Shown piece by piece: positions 20,960 to 31,201 of a stretch of DNA of 64,000 nucleotides; position 1 is the first letter of the stretch; the number at the start of each line of letters is the position of its first letter. The notes beneath the pieces were generated by a model. It was not told the origin of the DNA. It did not search any database and saw only the letters and a program-made list of their open reading frames with translations. The translations under genes and the position numbers were made by a program. Source of the DNA: Taudactylus pleione (lineage: Eukaryota; Chordata; Amphibia; Anura; Myobatrachidae); assembly GCA_031769625.1 (NCBI GenBank), contig JAUIMM010000483.1, positions 3,989,501 to 4,053,500 of the forward strand. The letters run 5' to 3'.

Positions 20960-20962
<3 letters not shown>
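20052..20962 (-). repeat. 5' LTR (911 bp, including a MITE)
   Basis: Matches the 3' LTR, with a 309-bp insertion at 20323-20631 plus one TTA. On the - strand it begins TGTGATAGG and ends TGTCACA, canonical TG...CA ends. Confidence 0.93.
20323..20631. mobile_element. 309-bp MITE in the 5' LTR, TTA duplication
   Basis: The 3' LTR shows the empty site (ACACTTACAGTTAGG). Here the sequence AGCTGGCCACACACTA...GTGTGGCCATCT interrupts it between two TTA copies (20320-20322 and 20632-20634). The interior is an inverted repeat (CAACCAGCCAAC...GTTGGCTGGTTG; ACCAGATTTTCATTCC mirrored). Harbinger-type by target site. Confidence 0.93.
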
Positions 20963-20997
<35 letters not shown>

Positions 20998-21188
20998 AAC
21001 ATAATTAAATATATATATATATTCGCATCGGCTCGGCACTCCTGATTCCCTTCAACAGATTGCCTCTTTGCCCTCCTTAGTAAACAACTAATAGCAAATG
21101 AAAGAGGTGGTACTAGAGGAATATATCCATGTTTAATCGTATACGATTAAACATGGATATATCCCTCCAGTGCTGCCTCGTTCATTTG

Positions 21189-21235
<47 letters not shown>

Positions 21236-21635
21236 GACCCAATAACAGTTTTGTAATATACCCCAAAATTTTTTTATAAATTGGGTAAAGTGTTCATTTC
21301 GATTTCAAAATAATGTTAATATATGTTATAATGTAAATAATGTTAATATCCTAGAGGACTTTATCCATGTTTAATCGTATACGATTACGATTAAGCATGG
21401 ATATATTCCTCTAGTTTCGCCTCGTTCATTTGCTATATATATATATAGATATATATATATATATATACACACACATATATGCACAGACCCAATAACAGTT
21501 TTGTAATATACCCAAAATAGTTTTTTACAAATTGGGTAAAGTGTACATTTCGATTTAAAAATAATGTTAATATCCTGAGCATGCTTGCTATTAACCTGTG
21601 ATAGATACAGATATATAAATATATATATCTGTGTA

Positions 21636-21673
<38 letters not shown>

Positions 21674-21720
21674 GATATATAGATATATATAATATCACAT
21701 GTTACAAGCAAATTCGCTAA
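20963..21720. repeat. TA-rich region with duplicated palindromic unit
   Basis: (AT)n runs separate two copies of a roughly 250-bp unit. Each has an ATCCATGTTTAATCGTATACGATTA palindrome block, then TCGTTCATTTGCT, (TA)n, and GCACAGACCCAATAACAGTTTTG (21231 and 21481). The first palindrome (21121-21162) is perfect; the second has a small internal duplication (CGATTA). Confidence 0.8.
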
Positions 21721-21825
21721 GGGTTTTTACCATATTTTTGGACCTTAACAAAATCTATCCTTTCCTAATAGGCCTCAAATATTTATTTTCTTACAGAGCT
21801 GTTAGATAGTGTCTGTGTGTGTGTG

Positions 21826-21859
<34 letters not shown>

Positions 21860-23394
21860 CTGTAAATACTTGCCACTAACACCTATATATTAGTAATTGG
21901 AGCTGACTTCCCATTATACAATCAACAGACAAGCAGCAAGAGCGGGTGGCACTCAAATCAGTGCCTGAAGAGTGCCAATATGCAACGGATTAACATACCG
22001 CCACTTCCAGCACTTTTATTTTTTATTTTTTCACATGTCACTATTGCACAGCTGAGTGCCGAGGCGTTCCTTGAGTGCAGAGTGACACTCAGTTTCACTC
22101 AGGCATGCTCCGGAGCCCTGCGGTGCCACCCGCCACCCTGACAGCATATGTTAGTGGACACTGCGGCACAGTCTGGATATGGCTACCTTTGCCGATATTC
22201 AAAAACTCTTATCCATGTTGTGGGGACTGTAGCATACTGCTGTTGGCCTTTGTGTGTGTGTGTATCCTGCAGTGTTCCGTGGGCGACCTGTTTGCGCATC
22301 TTCCCCTGCCGGACGGCTGTGCCTCACTGAACCACACAGCAAATCCCTCCAGAGTGCCGCCTGTGTTGCCTTTGCACCAATGCTGACAATGAAAGCTGGT
22401 CAATAAAGGTCCACCGTTTAGACTGTTGGTGTGGATGGATGAGCCCTGGAGTTATTCCTGATGCAGCGGCCTCTAAGTATAGTATTTGCTGCCACCCACT
22501 GTCACCTGCACTGCTCCCTGCTGCCCTGCACAATCTTCCGGATGGATATCTCTCCACTCCACACCATTACAGGCCTCAATCAAAGTCTGACAGTCTCCTC
22601 CATAGGTCTGTATCAAATTAACTGCTGGCTAATACCACAATACACACTTGTGTAGAGTGTACCCTACCATCCCTTGTGTACCCTGCCACCCATGTCCCAG
22701 GCCTCCTCTGAGTCCCTCGCCACCCCTGTGTATCCCATGACTCCTGTGTGCCTTATTACCTCTGTCTACCCCACTACATTTTCCTATCCATCAGTGGTGG
22801 CGTATGTATTTGTATATTTTCCTATCAGTGCCAATATGTACATTTATTATAGGCAAAGTCTGTAGGGGGAAATTCACTTCTTCAGGGTGTGTAAAGTACC
22901 AGGCGACCAAGAGAGCAATTCTAAATTTTTGTGCCCCATTATTTTTGAAGCACACAAAAGCAAAATATGCACGACTAAACTTCTTTAAAGTAATTGTTTC
23001 TACACCCAAACTACCATTTTGCAAAAAAAACCTCACACTTTCCTTCGCGCTACGTCAGTCTACTGCGTTGACAAATGTGTCTTCGAGAGCTAATGGGAGC
23101 CCGAAAGAGCAGCAATTGAATTGCTCCATCCATCAACCATTAGCATAGACGCCACCCCGAACAATTGAATTCACTCCGTTTGTGTTTTATTTCTGGTCGT
23201 TTTATTTTACTATGGGTGCAAAGGGTAAGAGAAGGATGCTGACACCCCCATTTTGAGTAGCCACTCTCCACAAAACAGCCAAACACATTTTTGGCGTATG
23301 CCTTCCCGGCGCACATGCAGACTACCTCCATACCCCCACTTCATAATTCCCACTTTGACCACTGGCTCAATTGGTTAATGAAAAACCACATGGG
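21721..23394. other. central spacer of the Harbinger, no gene seen
   Basis: Contains another (GT)n/(TA)n tract at about 21810-21855 and otherwise unique-looking sequence. Open frames at 22075-22655 and 22791-23331 overlap on both strands, lack domains and are taken as chance. Confidence 0.45.
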
Positions 23395-23427
23395 CACACC
23401 GTGAGTCTAGTCTAGACTCACGGTGTG
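23395..23427. repeat. 33-bp palindrome
   Basis: CACACCGTGAGTCTAG, one base, then its exact reverse complement. A 16-bp stem with a 1-base centre. Confidence 0.9.
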
Positions 23428-23663
23428 TTCGTGTTTGTGTTCATTAAAGTGGCACCCGCTACTGCTGCCTTTAAACATTGTTGAAGGAATTCTACTGCGA
23501 AACATAATGGTTAAAAACACGTAGATAAATGCTAAAACATTCCATTATAGCAGCTATTCGACCTTTAAGCAATATTTATATACAATAACTGATAAATGTC
23601 ATCCCTACAGATGTTTTTCAAATAATAAAAGACAAACACATTTTTCAAAAACAATCTTGAAGG

Positions 23664-23669
23664 TTTATT
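23664..23669 (-). terminator. poly(A) signal of the transposase transcript
   Basis: AATAAA on the - strand, downstream of the chain of minus-strand exons. It is the natural end for that transcript, but this is an inference from position. Confidence 0.5.
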
Positions 23670-24883
23670 TTCTCATAAGTTACACACAGTGGAAATTAAG
23701 CATAACTTGTAGTTTCGTATGTAAATTTCAAAACAATTGTTTGTTTTTTTGAAGAGAAAAAGTTTTTAATATTTTTTAAAATAACACCAGTACAGTTGCG
23801 TCTTCATCCAATTCTTCTAATACAGTTGTTTAAGGTGGTCTAGGAAAAAAAATAAATAAATTAACATTTCTCCAACAAAAAACCCCCAATGACAGCTATA
23901 TTTCCGGCGAGCACTATGTAAACACAAAAGTTTAGCAAAAAAAAAATATAACAAAAATACCTTTAGTTGCATCTAAGAAATCCTATTTTCCAAAAGTCAC
24001 AAACAGGCAGTGTCTCTTCCTTGAGGATGACACATGACATGGATTTGTTCTTGAAAGTAGTAAATTGATGGTCAATATGTTCACAAGGTATTTGTTCCAT
24101 TCTGAGTGAAAAAATTAAAACCAAAAAAATTATTAACACTGTAATAATAGTCTACAATACCTACAATTTAACCCAAAAACAAAAATAACATACAAATATT
24201 GAAGGTCCTCATTTACATACTGAGAGGAAAATTCATCATAGAAGCGATGTGGCATAGATATTTTTACGGTACTACACAAGAATGTGGATACTTACTGGCA
24301 ATATTTGAATAAGGCAAATTTATAATTCAAGTAATCCAATAACTTTCTTTGACCAAAGGGCGATGGCTACGAAAACAGCAAGCATTTAGGAAAAAAATCC
24401 CATAGGACATCAGGCAAAACTCCACCATAAGAAACAAAAAAACACATACATCAAATTAGAGTTTAAAATTGGACATTTACTAAAATCCAACAACTCCATG
24501 CCTCTATTTCACTTCAGCTCCCCAACATTAGTCTGCAGCGACTTACGTCCTATTAGCATCGAGCCAGGAAACATAGAAGCAGGGTGCAAGCTCTTATATG
24601 ATTGGTGTAGCAAGAAATACTTACGGTATCAGATTTAGTAAAGTGGATTTTCCAACTGCACCGGCTTAAACATACATTCACCAAATGCACCATTGCCTGC
24701 CATGAGATTCTTCAAAAGTCCTGAGTGTAACTTTCACAAGGGTGGGTTTTCAAAGGAGGTGGTGTATTCTGGAATACATTTGAATATGTAAAAAATAAAG
24801 GACAATGATTAAAAAAAAATACAATTAAACATATCACAAATTTACAACATCAGCCATCAAACCTATTTGACACTATAGCATAC

Positions 24884-25134
24884 CTGTATAAGACTGCTGC
24901 GTCTTTGCTCTACTTCGCACCGATCCTTGGAAACAACCGTGCAGGCTGAAGTCCTTCATTTGGGATGGTCAGACAAGAGGATGTCACGGAAGCCGAGTGG
25001 ATAAGGTTCGGTTGGGGGACTGCATGAGGCCTCAGGATACTTTCTCCAAACGCACTTCAAGCCAGGCAGGGCATTGTTGGACTCAGGTGCCATGCACTCT
25101 CCATGGGTAGGTCGTCGAACGATAGCACGATGAA
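24884..25134 (-). other. repeated exon, copy 4 (251 bp)
   Basis: On the - strand it is bounded by acceptor CTATTTCAG|TTCATCG and donor ATACAG|GTATGC. It is nearly identical to the exons at 25274-25522 and 25663-25911. It reads HGECMAPESNNALPGLK in one frame but stops soon after, so it is probably untranslated. Confidence 0.6.
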
Positions 25135-25273
25135 CTGAAATAGATAAACATAGGAGTAGCAGGGAAAAACAAAACGCTACATAACAAAGGGTGATATATT
25201 TAAAAAAAAAAAAAAAACATTTACTTTTGCGCAAACTGAAAAACAACACCAAATAAAAAAGACTGCAACTCAC

Positions 25274-25522
25274 CGTGTTGAAAGTGCTGCGTCTTTGTTC
25301 TACTTAGCACAGAGTCTTGGAAACAATCATGCAGGCTGAAGTCCTTCATTTGGGATGGTCAGACAAGAGGATGTCACGGAAGCCGAGTGGATAAGGTTCG
25401 CTTGGGGGACTGCAGAGGCCTCAGGATACTTTCTCCAAACGCACTAAAGCCAGGCAGGGCATTGTTGGACTCAGGTGCCATGCACTCTCCATGGGTAGGT
25501 CGTCGAATGACAGCACGATTAA
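25274..25522 (-). other. repeated exon, copy 3 (249 bp)
   Basis: Acceptor CTATTTCAG and donor CACG|GTGAGTTGC on the - strand. Same sequence as copies 2 and 4 with small indels that break the short open frame. Flanking introns are also similar, so the duplicated unit is about 389 bp. Confidence 0.65.
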
Positions 25523-25662
25523 CTGAAATAGATGAACATTGGAGTAGCAGGGGAAAAACAAAATGCATAAAAACAAAGGCTGATAAATTTACAAAACAAA
25601 AAATAAAAATAACATTTGCACCAAGTAAAAAAAAAAATACAATGAAAAACACTGCAACTCAC

Positions 25663-25911
25663 CATGATGAAAGTGTTGCGTCTTTGTTCTTCTTAGCACC
25701 GAACCTTGGAAACAACCGTGCAGGCTGAAGTCCTTCATTTGGGATGGTCAGACAAGAGGATGTCACGGAAGCCGAGTGGATAAGGTTAGCTTGGGGGACT
25801 GCAGAGGCCTCAGGATACTTTCTCCGAAAGCACTCAAGCCAGGCAGGGCATTGTTGGACTCAGGTGAAATGCACTGTCCATGGGTAGGTCGTCGAACGAC
25901 AGCACGTTAAA
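25663..25911 (-). other. repeated exon, copy 2 (249 bp)
   Basis: Acceptor CTATTTCAG|TTTAACG and donor TCATG|GTGAGTTGC on the - strand. 389 bp upstream of copy 3 in transcript direction. Confidence 0.65.
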
Positions 25912-26045
25912 CTGAAATAGATGAACATAGGAGTAGCAGGGAAAACAAATCCGCTAAATAAAAAGGCAGGAAAACTTTATTAGCCAACAATTTTACATTT
26001 GCACCAAGTAAAAAAATATTTTAAAAAAAAAACATTTCAACTCAC

Positions 26046-26263
26046 CATGTTCAAAGTGCTGCGTCTTGGTTCTTCATAGCAACGAGCCATGGAAACAAAT
26101 GTGCAGCATAGAGACCCACATTTTGGAGACATTCACAAGTACTCATGGAAGCCGAGTGGATAAGGTTCGGTTGGGGGACTGTAGAGGCCTCTGGATACTT
26201 TCTCCAATCGCACAAAGACATCAACCAACCATCCCAAAATAATAATTTGAAACAGGAACAGAA
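26046..26263 (-). other. repeated exon, copy 1 (218 bp, divergent)
   Basis: Acceptor TTTTTTCTAG|TTCTGTTCC and donor ACATG|GTGAGTTG on the - strand. It shares the AACCGAACCTTATCCACTCG core with the other copies but differs at its 5' part, so it may be the ancestral exon. Confidence 0.6.
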
Positions 26264-26352
26264 CTAGAAAAAAGAAAAAATGTAAAATTTTACAATACGA
26301 GACATTTTACATGACATTTTATATTTTGTAAGTTTTTCTACATCTAAACGTA

Positions 26353-26873
26353 CCTTAAAAAAACAGAACTTCCACAACTGTCGGAAAAAAAACAACTCTT
26401 CAACATGAAAAAAAAAATAGAGCGGCAACAAATCGAAACGAAAAAATCCCAAAGGACCATCAAGCTAAACAGCAAGCAAAACATAATATAAACAACATTA
26501 TTAGTTTTTGAAATTAACCCCTCGATGAGGCCTTCGCGCGAAAAGACTCCGTCGTCCATACCTTCCGGTGGTGCTGAGGAAAGGTCAGCATCCTGGCAAA
26601 CCTCAGGATCAATATGCACCGGAAAACGGTTTGCAACACAAATATTATGTAATATGCAACATGCATTAACAATGCTGCAAACCTTTTTCGGTGAATAAAG
26701 CAACACACCGCCACTACGGTCTAAGCACCGAAAGCGACTTTTAAGTACACCGAAGGTCCTTTCTATGACACCCCTCGATGCTATGTGTGCTGCCTGATAC
26801 CTTTTCTCAGCATCACTTTGGAGATTGGATAATGGGGTCAACAACCAGCTTTTATTGGGGTAACCCGCATCAC
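26353..26873 (-). CDS. HARBI1-like transposase, C-terminal exon
   Basis: Acceptor CTTTTAG|GTGATG. The frame starts with the Gly split across the intron (GDAGYPNKSWLLTPL) and runs through IERTFGVLKSRFRCL, which carries the catalytic Glu, and VCSIVNACCILHNICVANRF, both typical of DDE_Tnp_4 (HARBI1 family) transposases. After about SKTNN near 26490 the sequence turns AT-rich and is probably not coding, although the frame stays open to 26344. A strong donor AAG|GTACGT sits at 26353, and an acceptor-like GCTGTTTAG near 26467 may split this into two exons. Confidence 0.8.
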
Positions 26874-27087
26874 CTAAAAGACAAAAAAATAAAAAAAAAT
26901 ACGATAAAGAGTAATTAATGGCAAAACATGATTTGAAAAATATCACAAAATAAATATAAATCTTTTACCAACATCAATTATTTGGATCCAAATTCAAATC
27001 AATAACGTAAGTTTTGAAATCATTCCCAGACAATGTTTAACACATTTTTCATTAAAATAAAAATAAATGCTACTCACCCAACAGCCA

Positions 27088-27797
27088 GCCGTTCTGGAAT
27101 TTGCCGCTCTCAAAGTCCCAAGCTAATGACGACTGGCTTAAGTAGTGGGCCGACCCAGGAAAGCCCACCAAAGATCGGTTATTCTTAAGTTGGCATCACA
27201 TACCATTTGGACATTGAGGGAATGGAAATGTTTTCGGTTTCGAAAACATTCCTCCGAATGTCTGCGTGGTTGGACAGCCACATGGGTGCAGTCTATCGCG
27301 CCCAGAATGTTGGGGAACTGAGCAATTTGAAAAAAAAAAAATTTGGTCTCCCTCCATTCACTATCATGGGTCGTCAATTTGAGGAATGCCTTGAGGACCT
27401 GCATTAAAATACGCGAATATGTTGGTTGGGAAAAACCGGCGACTTGGGACAGGGTCGGCTGGAAAGTGCCTGACGCAAAAAAATGCAAGGCAGCCAGGAG
27501 CTTGGACATGCCACTGACTGCCTTGTTTGAGCGCTTCCGTGGTTGCAGGTCCGGCTCCATTTGATCATACAGTGCATAGATTAACGAGCTAGATGAGCGA
27601 TAAATCCTTATCACTTCTACCTCGGGGAGACCGTCCAGCTCACGTCTAGTGCAAAACTGACGCGGGCGTGGAATTGACTCACGCACCAAATCACCCGATG
27701 GAGCTGCCTCCTGATCACCACCATCGTGCATGGCCAGACGAGACCCCACTGATGCACGGACCATGAACATCCAGATGGTGTCAGTATACTGCTCCAT
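27088..27797 (-). pseudogene. HARBI1-like transposase, N-terminal exon (frameshifted)
   Basis: ATG at 27797 (MEQYTDTIWMFMV). Residues about 90-130 resemble the HARBI1 helix-turn-helix region (SKLLAALHFFASGTFQ, QVAGFSQPTYSRILMQV). The first catalytic Asp is in LGAIDCTHVAV, and HSLNVQMVCDANLRIT follows as in the family. A one-base loss near 27170 shifts the frame. In the corrected phase the family motif around the second Asp reads FPGSAHY, with Tyr where Asp is expected. The exon then ends at the donor CTGTTGG|GTGAGT near 27078. The protein would cut element ends if intact; this copy should be inactive. Confidence 0.8.
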
Positions 27798-28314
27798 CTT
27801 TGTAGTTGGTGTAAAAAAATGTACTTTTCGTAAGTAAAATACCTCAAAAGTGTTGGAAAACGCAAAGTTGATACAGCTGACTGCACAGATGCTGCTTCTC
27901 CCTGAATGTCCCTACCCAGGAGTGATTGACTTCCTGTCAGTGACAGGAAATACTCCTGAGGTAAAACCAGGAAGTGTGCTGAGGTAATATTAAAAACACT
28001 GATTTAAGAGTCCCAAAAACTCGTTTTGAAAAAAAAAAAATACACCCATTACTGAAATCCCTCTACCACCTCAATCACTTCAAAACTCTGATACTTTTAC
28101 GCATTTTTCATAGTGAATACGGAAACGGCGTTAAACAATTAACTTCAATAGGAGACGTATCGGCCGCCGAAAAGTCAAAGCGCCGAAAAGTTTACGCATT
28201 TTTTTTTGCGTAAACTCGAAATTGAATACGGTGTAAAAGAGACATCTCCGAAAATGTCATTTCTGCGTTAACCTCGCAGAAACGGACTTATCGCTCCCAT
28301 ATTGAATACCCCTG
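27798..28314. other. right subterminal region of the Harbinger
   Basis: Contains repeated AATACGG/CGTAAAC-type motifs (28110-28240) that mirror those near the left end and may serve as protein-binding sites. Also the transposase 5' flank; no clear TATA box was seen. Confidence 0.55.
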
Positions 28315-29263
28315 ATAGTCTAGACCCGGGTCGGTGCGTATGTCGGGTATTTAGGCTATGTGTGAAAGGGGCATTAATGATGACAAGTGGAACCCGTATC
28401 AGAGAGAAGAGAGCCTGCTTCCCCAAGGAGCGTAATAATTAGTTAATTACATCCGCAGAGAAGATGTGATGCTCTTTTTACCCCGGTTTACTTTTCCTCC
28501 TATACTAAGTGTGTTGTAACTGTTTATAATGATTTACAGCTGCCATGATATTGTGTTGATTTTACTTAAAATGTTCCCGATATTTGATGGATTGCATTCA
28601 ATCTCTGGCATAACGTTTGGATATCTCCTTCTGATGAAGCAGGGCAGTGTACCGGTCAAACATGCGCCCAAACATTCGTAGAGTTGAAACCACATTATCC
28701 ACGTCTTATCCAGATAATTTTAATGTGGGTTTTTATTGTCTGCACGGGTTCATCACTTTGTACCAAATACTTTTATCTGGAACCATCAAAATTTATCTTA
28801 GGATAATTAAGCAAACGCTGGGAATAACGGACAGTCCCTGATACATGCATCTTATCACCCTGACTATCTGGAGCCATCTACTCAAGAAGTGTAGGGGCTG
28901 GTCCTCACCTTAGAACATTCCTACAAAGATAAGGGTATCACCTCTGCCAGGATCAGGGATGCTTCCTCTCCACCAGAGAATGAGAATACTATTAAAAAGT
29001 TGGTGCTTGGGACCGACTGAGGGTTTGTGATGGAATGAAGGGACTGGCCCGGATTATCATCCTTGCTGAACTGTCCATAAGAAGGTACCAGCTAGGAAGG
29101 ACTGTGTACTCTGAAAGATTGACTTAGACCAGAGCTCCGTGGGGCTTGATCTTATGTGTGCCCACCTAAAAAACAGGGTGACATCCCAGCTCGATCCTTG
29201 CCATGTTAGCAGAAGAAATCGAGCAGAGAGTGAAAGCAGAACCTGGAAAAAACCCAGGTGGTG
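28315..29263. other. spacer; contains dispersed-repeat fragment
   Basis: A CTGATGAAGCAGGG...GGTCAAACATGC motif near 28632-28665 resembles the end of a widespread frog repeat (related motif at 44438-44470). No gene is supported. Confidence 0.4.
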
Positions 29264-29271
29264 GGTATACG

Positions 29272-30656
29272 CAGTGGCGTAACTAGGGTATTTGGAGCCC
29301 AGGGCAAATTTGAAAAGGAAGCCCCCCCCATGTGTGCGCGCCTAAGGCGCGCGTGGCAAAAAAATGGGCGTGGTCACTTAAAAATGGGGCGTGTCAACAT
29401 GACACACCCCTTTATTTTCAAACTGAACATTCCTATCCATATGCACCTTAACCCCAGTAGTACCCCCAGTATGCAGTTGTGGTCCCTCTCATGCAGGCCC
29501 ATAGTAGTGCCCCTTATACAGTATCCCCAGTAGTGGTCCCTCTTATACAGCCCCCAATTAGTTCCCCTTACTCAGTACCCCCAGTAGTGGCCCCCCCAAA
29601 TGCAGTGCCCCACGTAGTGTTCCCCCTTATGCAGTGCCCCCAGTAGCAGTCCCCACAATGCAATGCGCCCAGTAGCGGTATCCCCTTATGCAGTGCCCTT
29701 TTATATAGTTCCCCCAGCAGTAGTCCCCCCCATGCAGTTTTCCCAGTAGTGGTCCCCTTATGCAGGCACCCTGTAGTGATCCCCCCTATCTAGTGCCCCC
29801 TGTAGTGGTCCCTGCAGTGCCCCTAGCAGTAAGCCCCTTATATAGTGCCCCCAGCAGTAGTGTCCCCCCCTCCCATGCAGTGCCCCCAGTAGGGGTCCCC
29901 CTGATGCAGGCTCCCAGTAGTGACCCCCCCCTATCCAGTGGTCCCTGTAGTGGCCCTTCCTATTATTGCCCCCAGTAGTGGTCCCCCTTTTAGAGTAGTA
30001 GTCCCCCCCCCCCAGTAGAGGTCCTCCCAATGGCACCCCCAGTAGTAGCCACACCTCCCCCAGTAGAGGTCCCCCCAGTAGTAGCCAACCCCTCCCCCGT
30101 TGTGCAGATAGGTTTAAAAATAAATAAATATATATAAAAATATACTTACCTGATTCCACGCTGCTTCTGTCCGCGATGCCGCTCCCGCCCTCCAGTCCGC
30201 CCGGGCTGGCGCGCTCAGCATTATGGGACTGACGTCATGACGTCAGTCCCATTACCCACTGCAGGAGCCGGACTGAAGTCCGGCTCTTGCAGTGGGTGCT
30301 GCAGCAGTCAATGAGAGTCTATCTGACTCTCATTGGCTGCTGTTTAACACACGCATCGCTGCCAGCGCTGGCGGCGATGCGTGTGTTATGCACAGCCTGA
30401 GCCCGCCTCCTGGCGCTATTGGGCAAGCGCTCAGGGGGAGGGAACGGGCTTAGGCGTGCAGCACAGGACCGGCGCTGGAAGCCTAGCGCCGGTCCTGTGC
30501 AAATGTGTAGCGCTGACCGCACTCATTGCGGTCGGCGCTACACTGGCTATCTAGGGCGGGCGGGCCGGTACCGTGGCCGGCGGCGCCCCCCCGCGGCGCC
30601 GGTCCAACGGCACCCAGGGCACGAACCCCGCTCGCCCTGCCCTAGTTATGCCACTG
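29272..30656. mobile_element. hAT-type non-autonomous transposon (1385 bp)
   Basis: Terminal inverted repeats CAGTGGCGTAACTAG and CTAGTTATGCCACTG are flanked by a perfect 8-bp target duplication GGTATACG (29264-29271 and 30657-30664), diagnostic of hAT. The interior has a degenerate CCCAGTAGTGGTCCC-like tandem repeat (about 29440-30110) and GC-rich hairpins (30180-30600). No transposase is encoded; open frames inside arise from the repeats. Confidence 0.93.
29440..30110. repeat. degenerate minisatellite inside the hAT element
   Basis: Irregular repeats of about 30-36 bp built from CCCCCAGTAGTGGTCCCCC and TTATGCAGTGC. Heavy C-runs. Confidence 0.8.
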
Positions 30657-30664
30657 GGTATACG

Positions 30665-31201
30665 TAACCAGCAAGGCTGCGCATCATTTACAGGTGTACA
30701 GTACTGTTTTTCCAAAGTTGCTAACCTCAGGCTTCCTTTGGATGAATCAGCAACACACTTCCTCCCTCTGATAATGCTACTCACACTCCACAATGTCGCA
30801 GCAACCCCATCACCCTTATGCACTAAGGTCCTGCTGTCACTATTGGCCATGCACCCATGAGACATTAACATGAATTCTAAATGCATTGCTTTATGCTCCC
30901 ACATTAACAAGAGATGTATTTGCTCTGCCTAATTAATAATTCACTCAGGGCAATCGCATGCAAATAACATAAATAGTCTACATGTATTGCTCATTGTGGA
31001 CTGACCCGATGATTGTAGTAACATGTGTGCACAGTACACACACAGCAGTGTAGCAGTAGGGCTTGAAGCAGTTTTAAGTATCCTGGGCTCCGGGTCCCTG
31101 CTGACACCCCATTATGCCTGAGAGCTTAGTGCTGCTTTGACTTTGTGACCATAAAAGGACTATCCGGGCCTGTATAGCATGTTCTCTAAATCAGGAACAC
31201 A
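30665..31201. other. spacer without recognisable gene
   Basis: No supported feature. Open frames at 30551-30910 (-) and 30573-30860 (+) overlap on opposite strands and show no domain. Confidence 0.45.

Larger units (their letters stand above)
14866..20962 (-). mobile_element. Gmr1-type Ty3/gypsy LTR retrotransposon
   Basis: Two near-identical LTRs enclose minus-strand gag-pol. The order is gag (SCAN-like capsid, CCHC), aspartic protease, integrase, reverse transcriptase, RNase H. Integrase before RT is the mark of the Gmr1-like branch and opposite to ordinary Ty3/gypsy. A primer-binding site lies next to the 5' LTR (right side) and a polypurine tract next to the 3' LTR (left side). Visible lesions are few: a one-base frame change near the gag start, an in-frame TAG in integrase, and a MITE in the 5' LTR. 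LTR similarity is high, so the insertion is fairly young. Confidence 0.92.
4238..28314. mobile_element. giant PIF/Harbinger transposon with nested insertions
   Basis: The left end CAGGGGTATTCAATAT (4238-4253) is the inverse of the right end ATATTGAATACCCCTG (28299-28314). Variants of CCGTATTCAAT recur just inside both ends (about 4350; about 28110-28230), typical of Harbinger subterminal repeats. Inside are a + strand Myb/SANT-like gene and a - strand HARBI1-like transposase, the usual two-gene content of vertebrate Harbingers, arranged convergently. Nested insertions, including a 6.1-kb LTR retrotransposon, explain much of the 24-kb length. Flanking triplets are TAA on the left and ATA on the right, so there is no clean TWA target duplication; one end may be mutated, or the ends may come from two related copies. 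Confidence 0.75.

Noticed and set aside
25387..25728. 113-residue + strand frame
   Set aside because: It is antisense to the repeated exons of the transposase transcript and has no recognisable domain.
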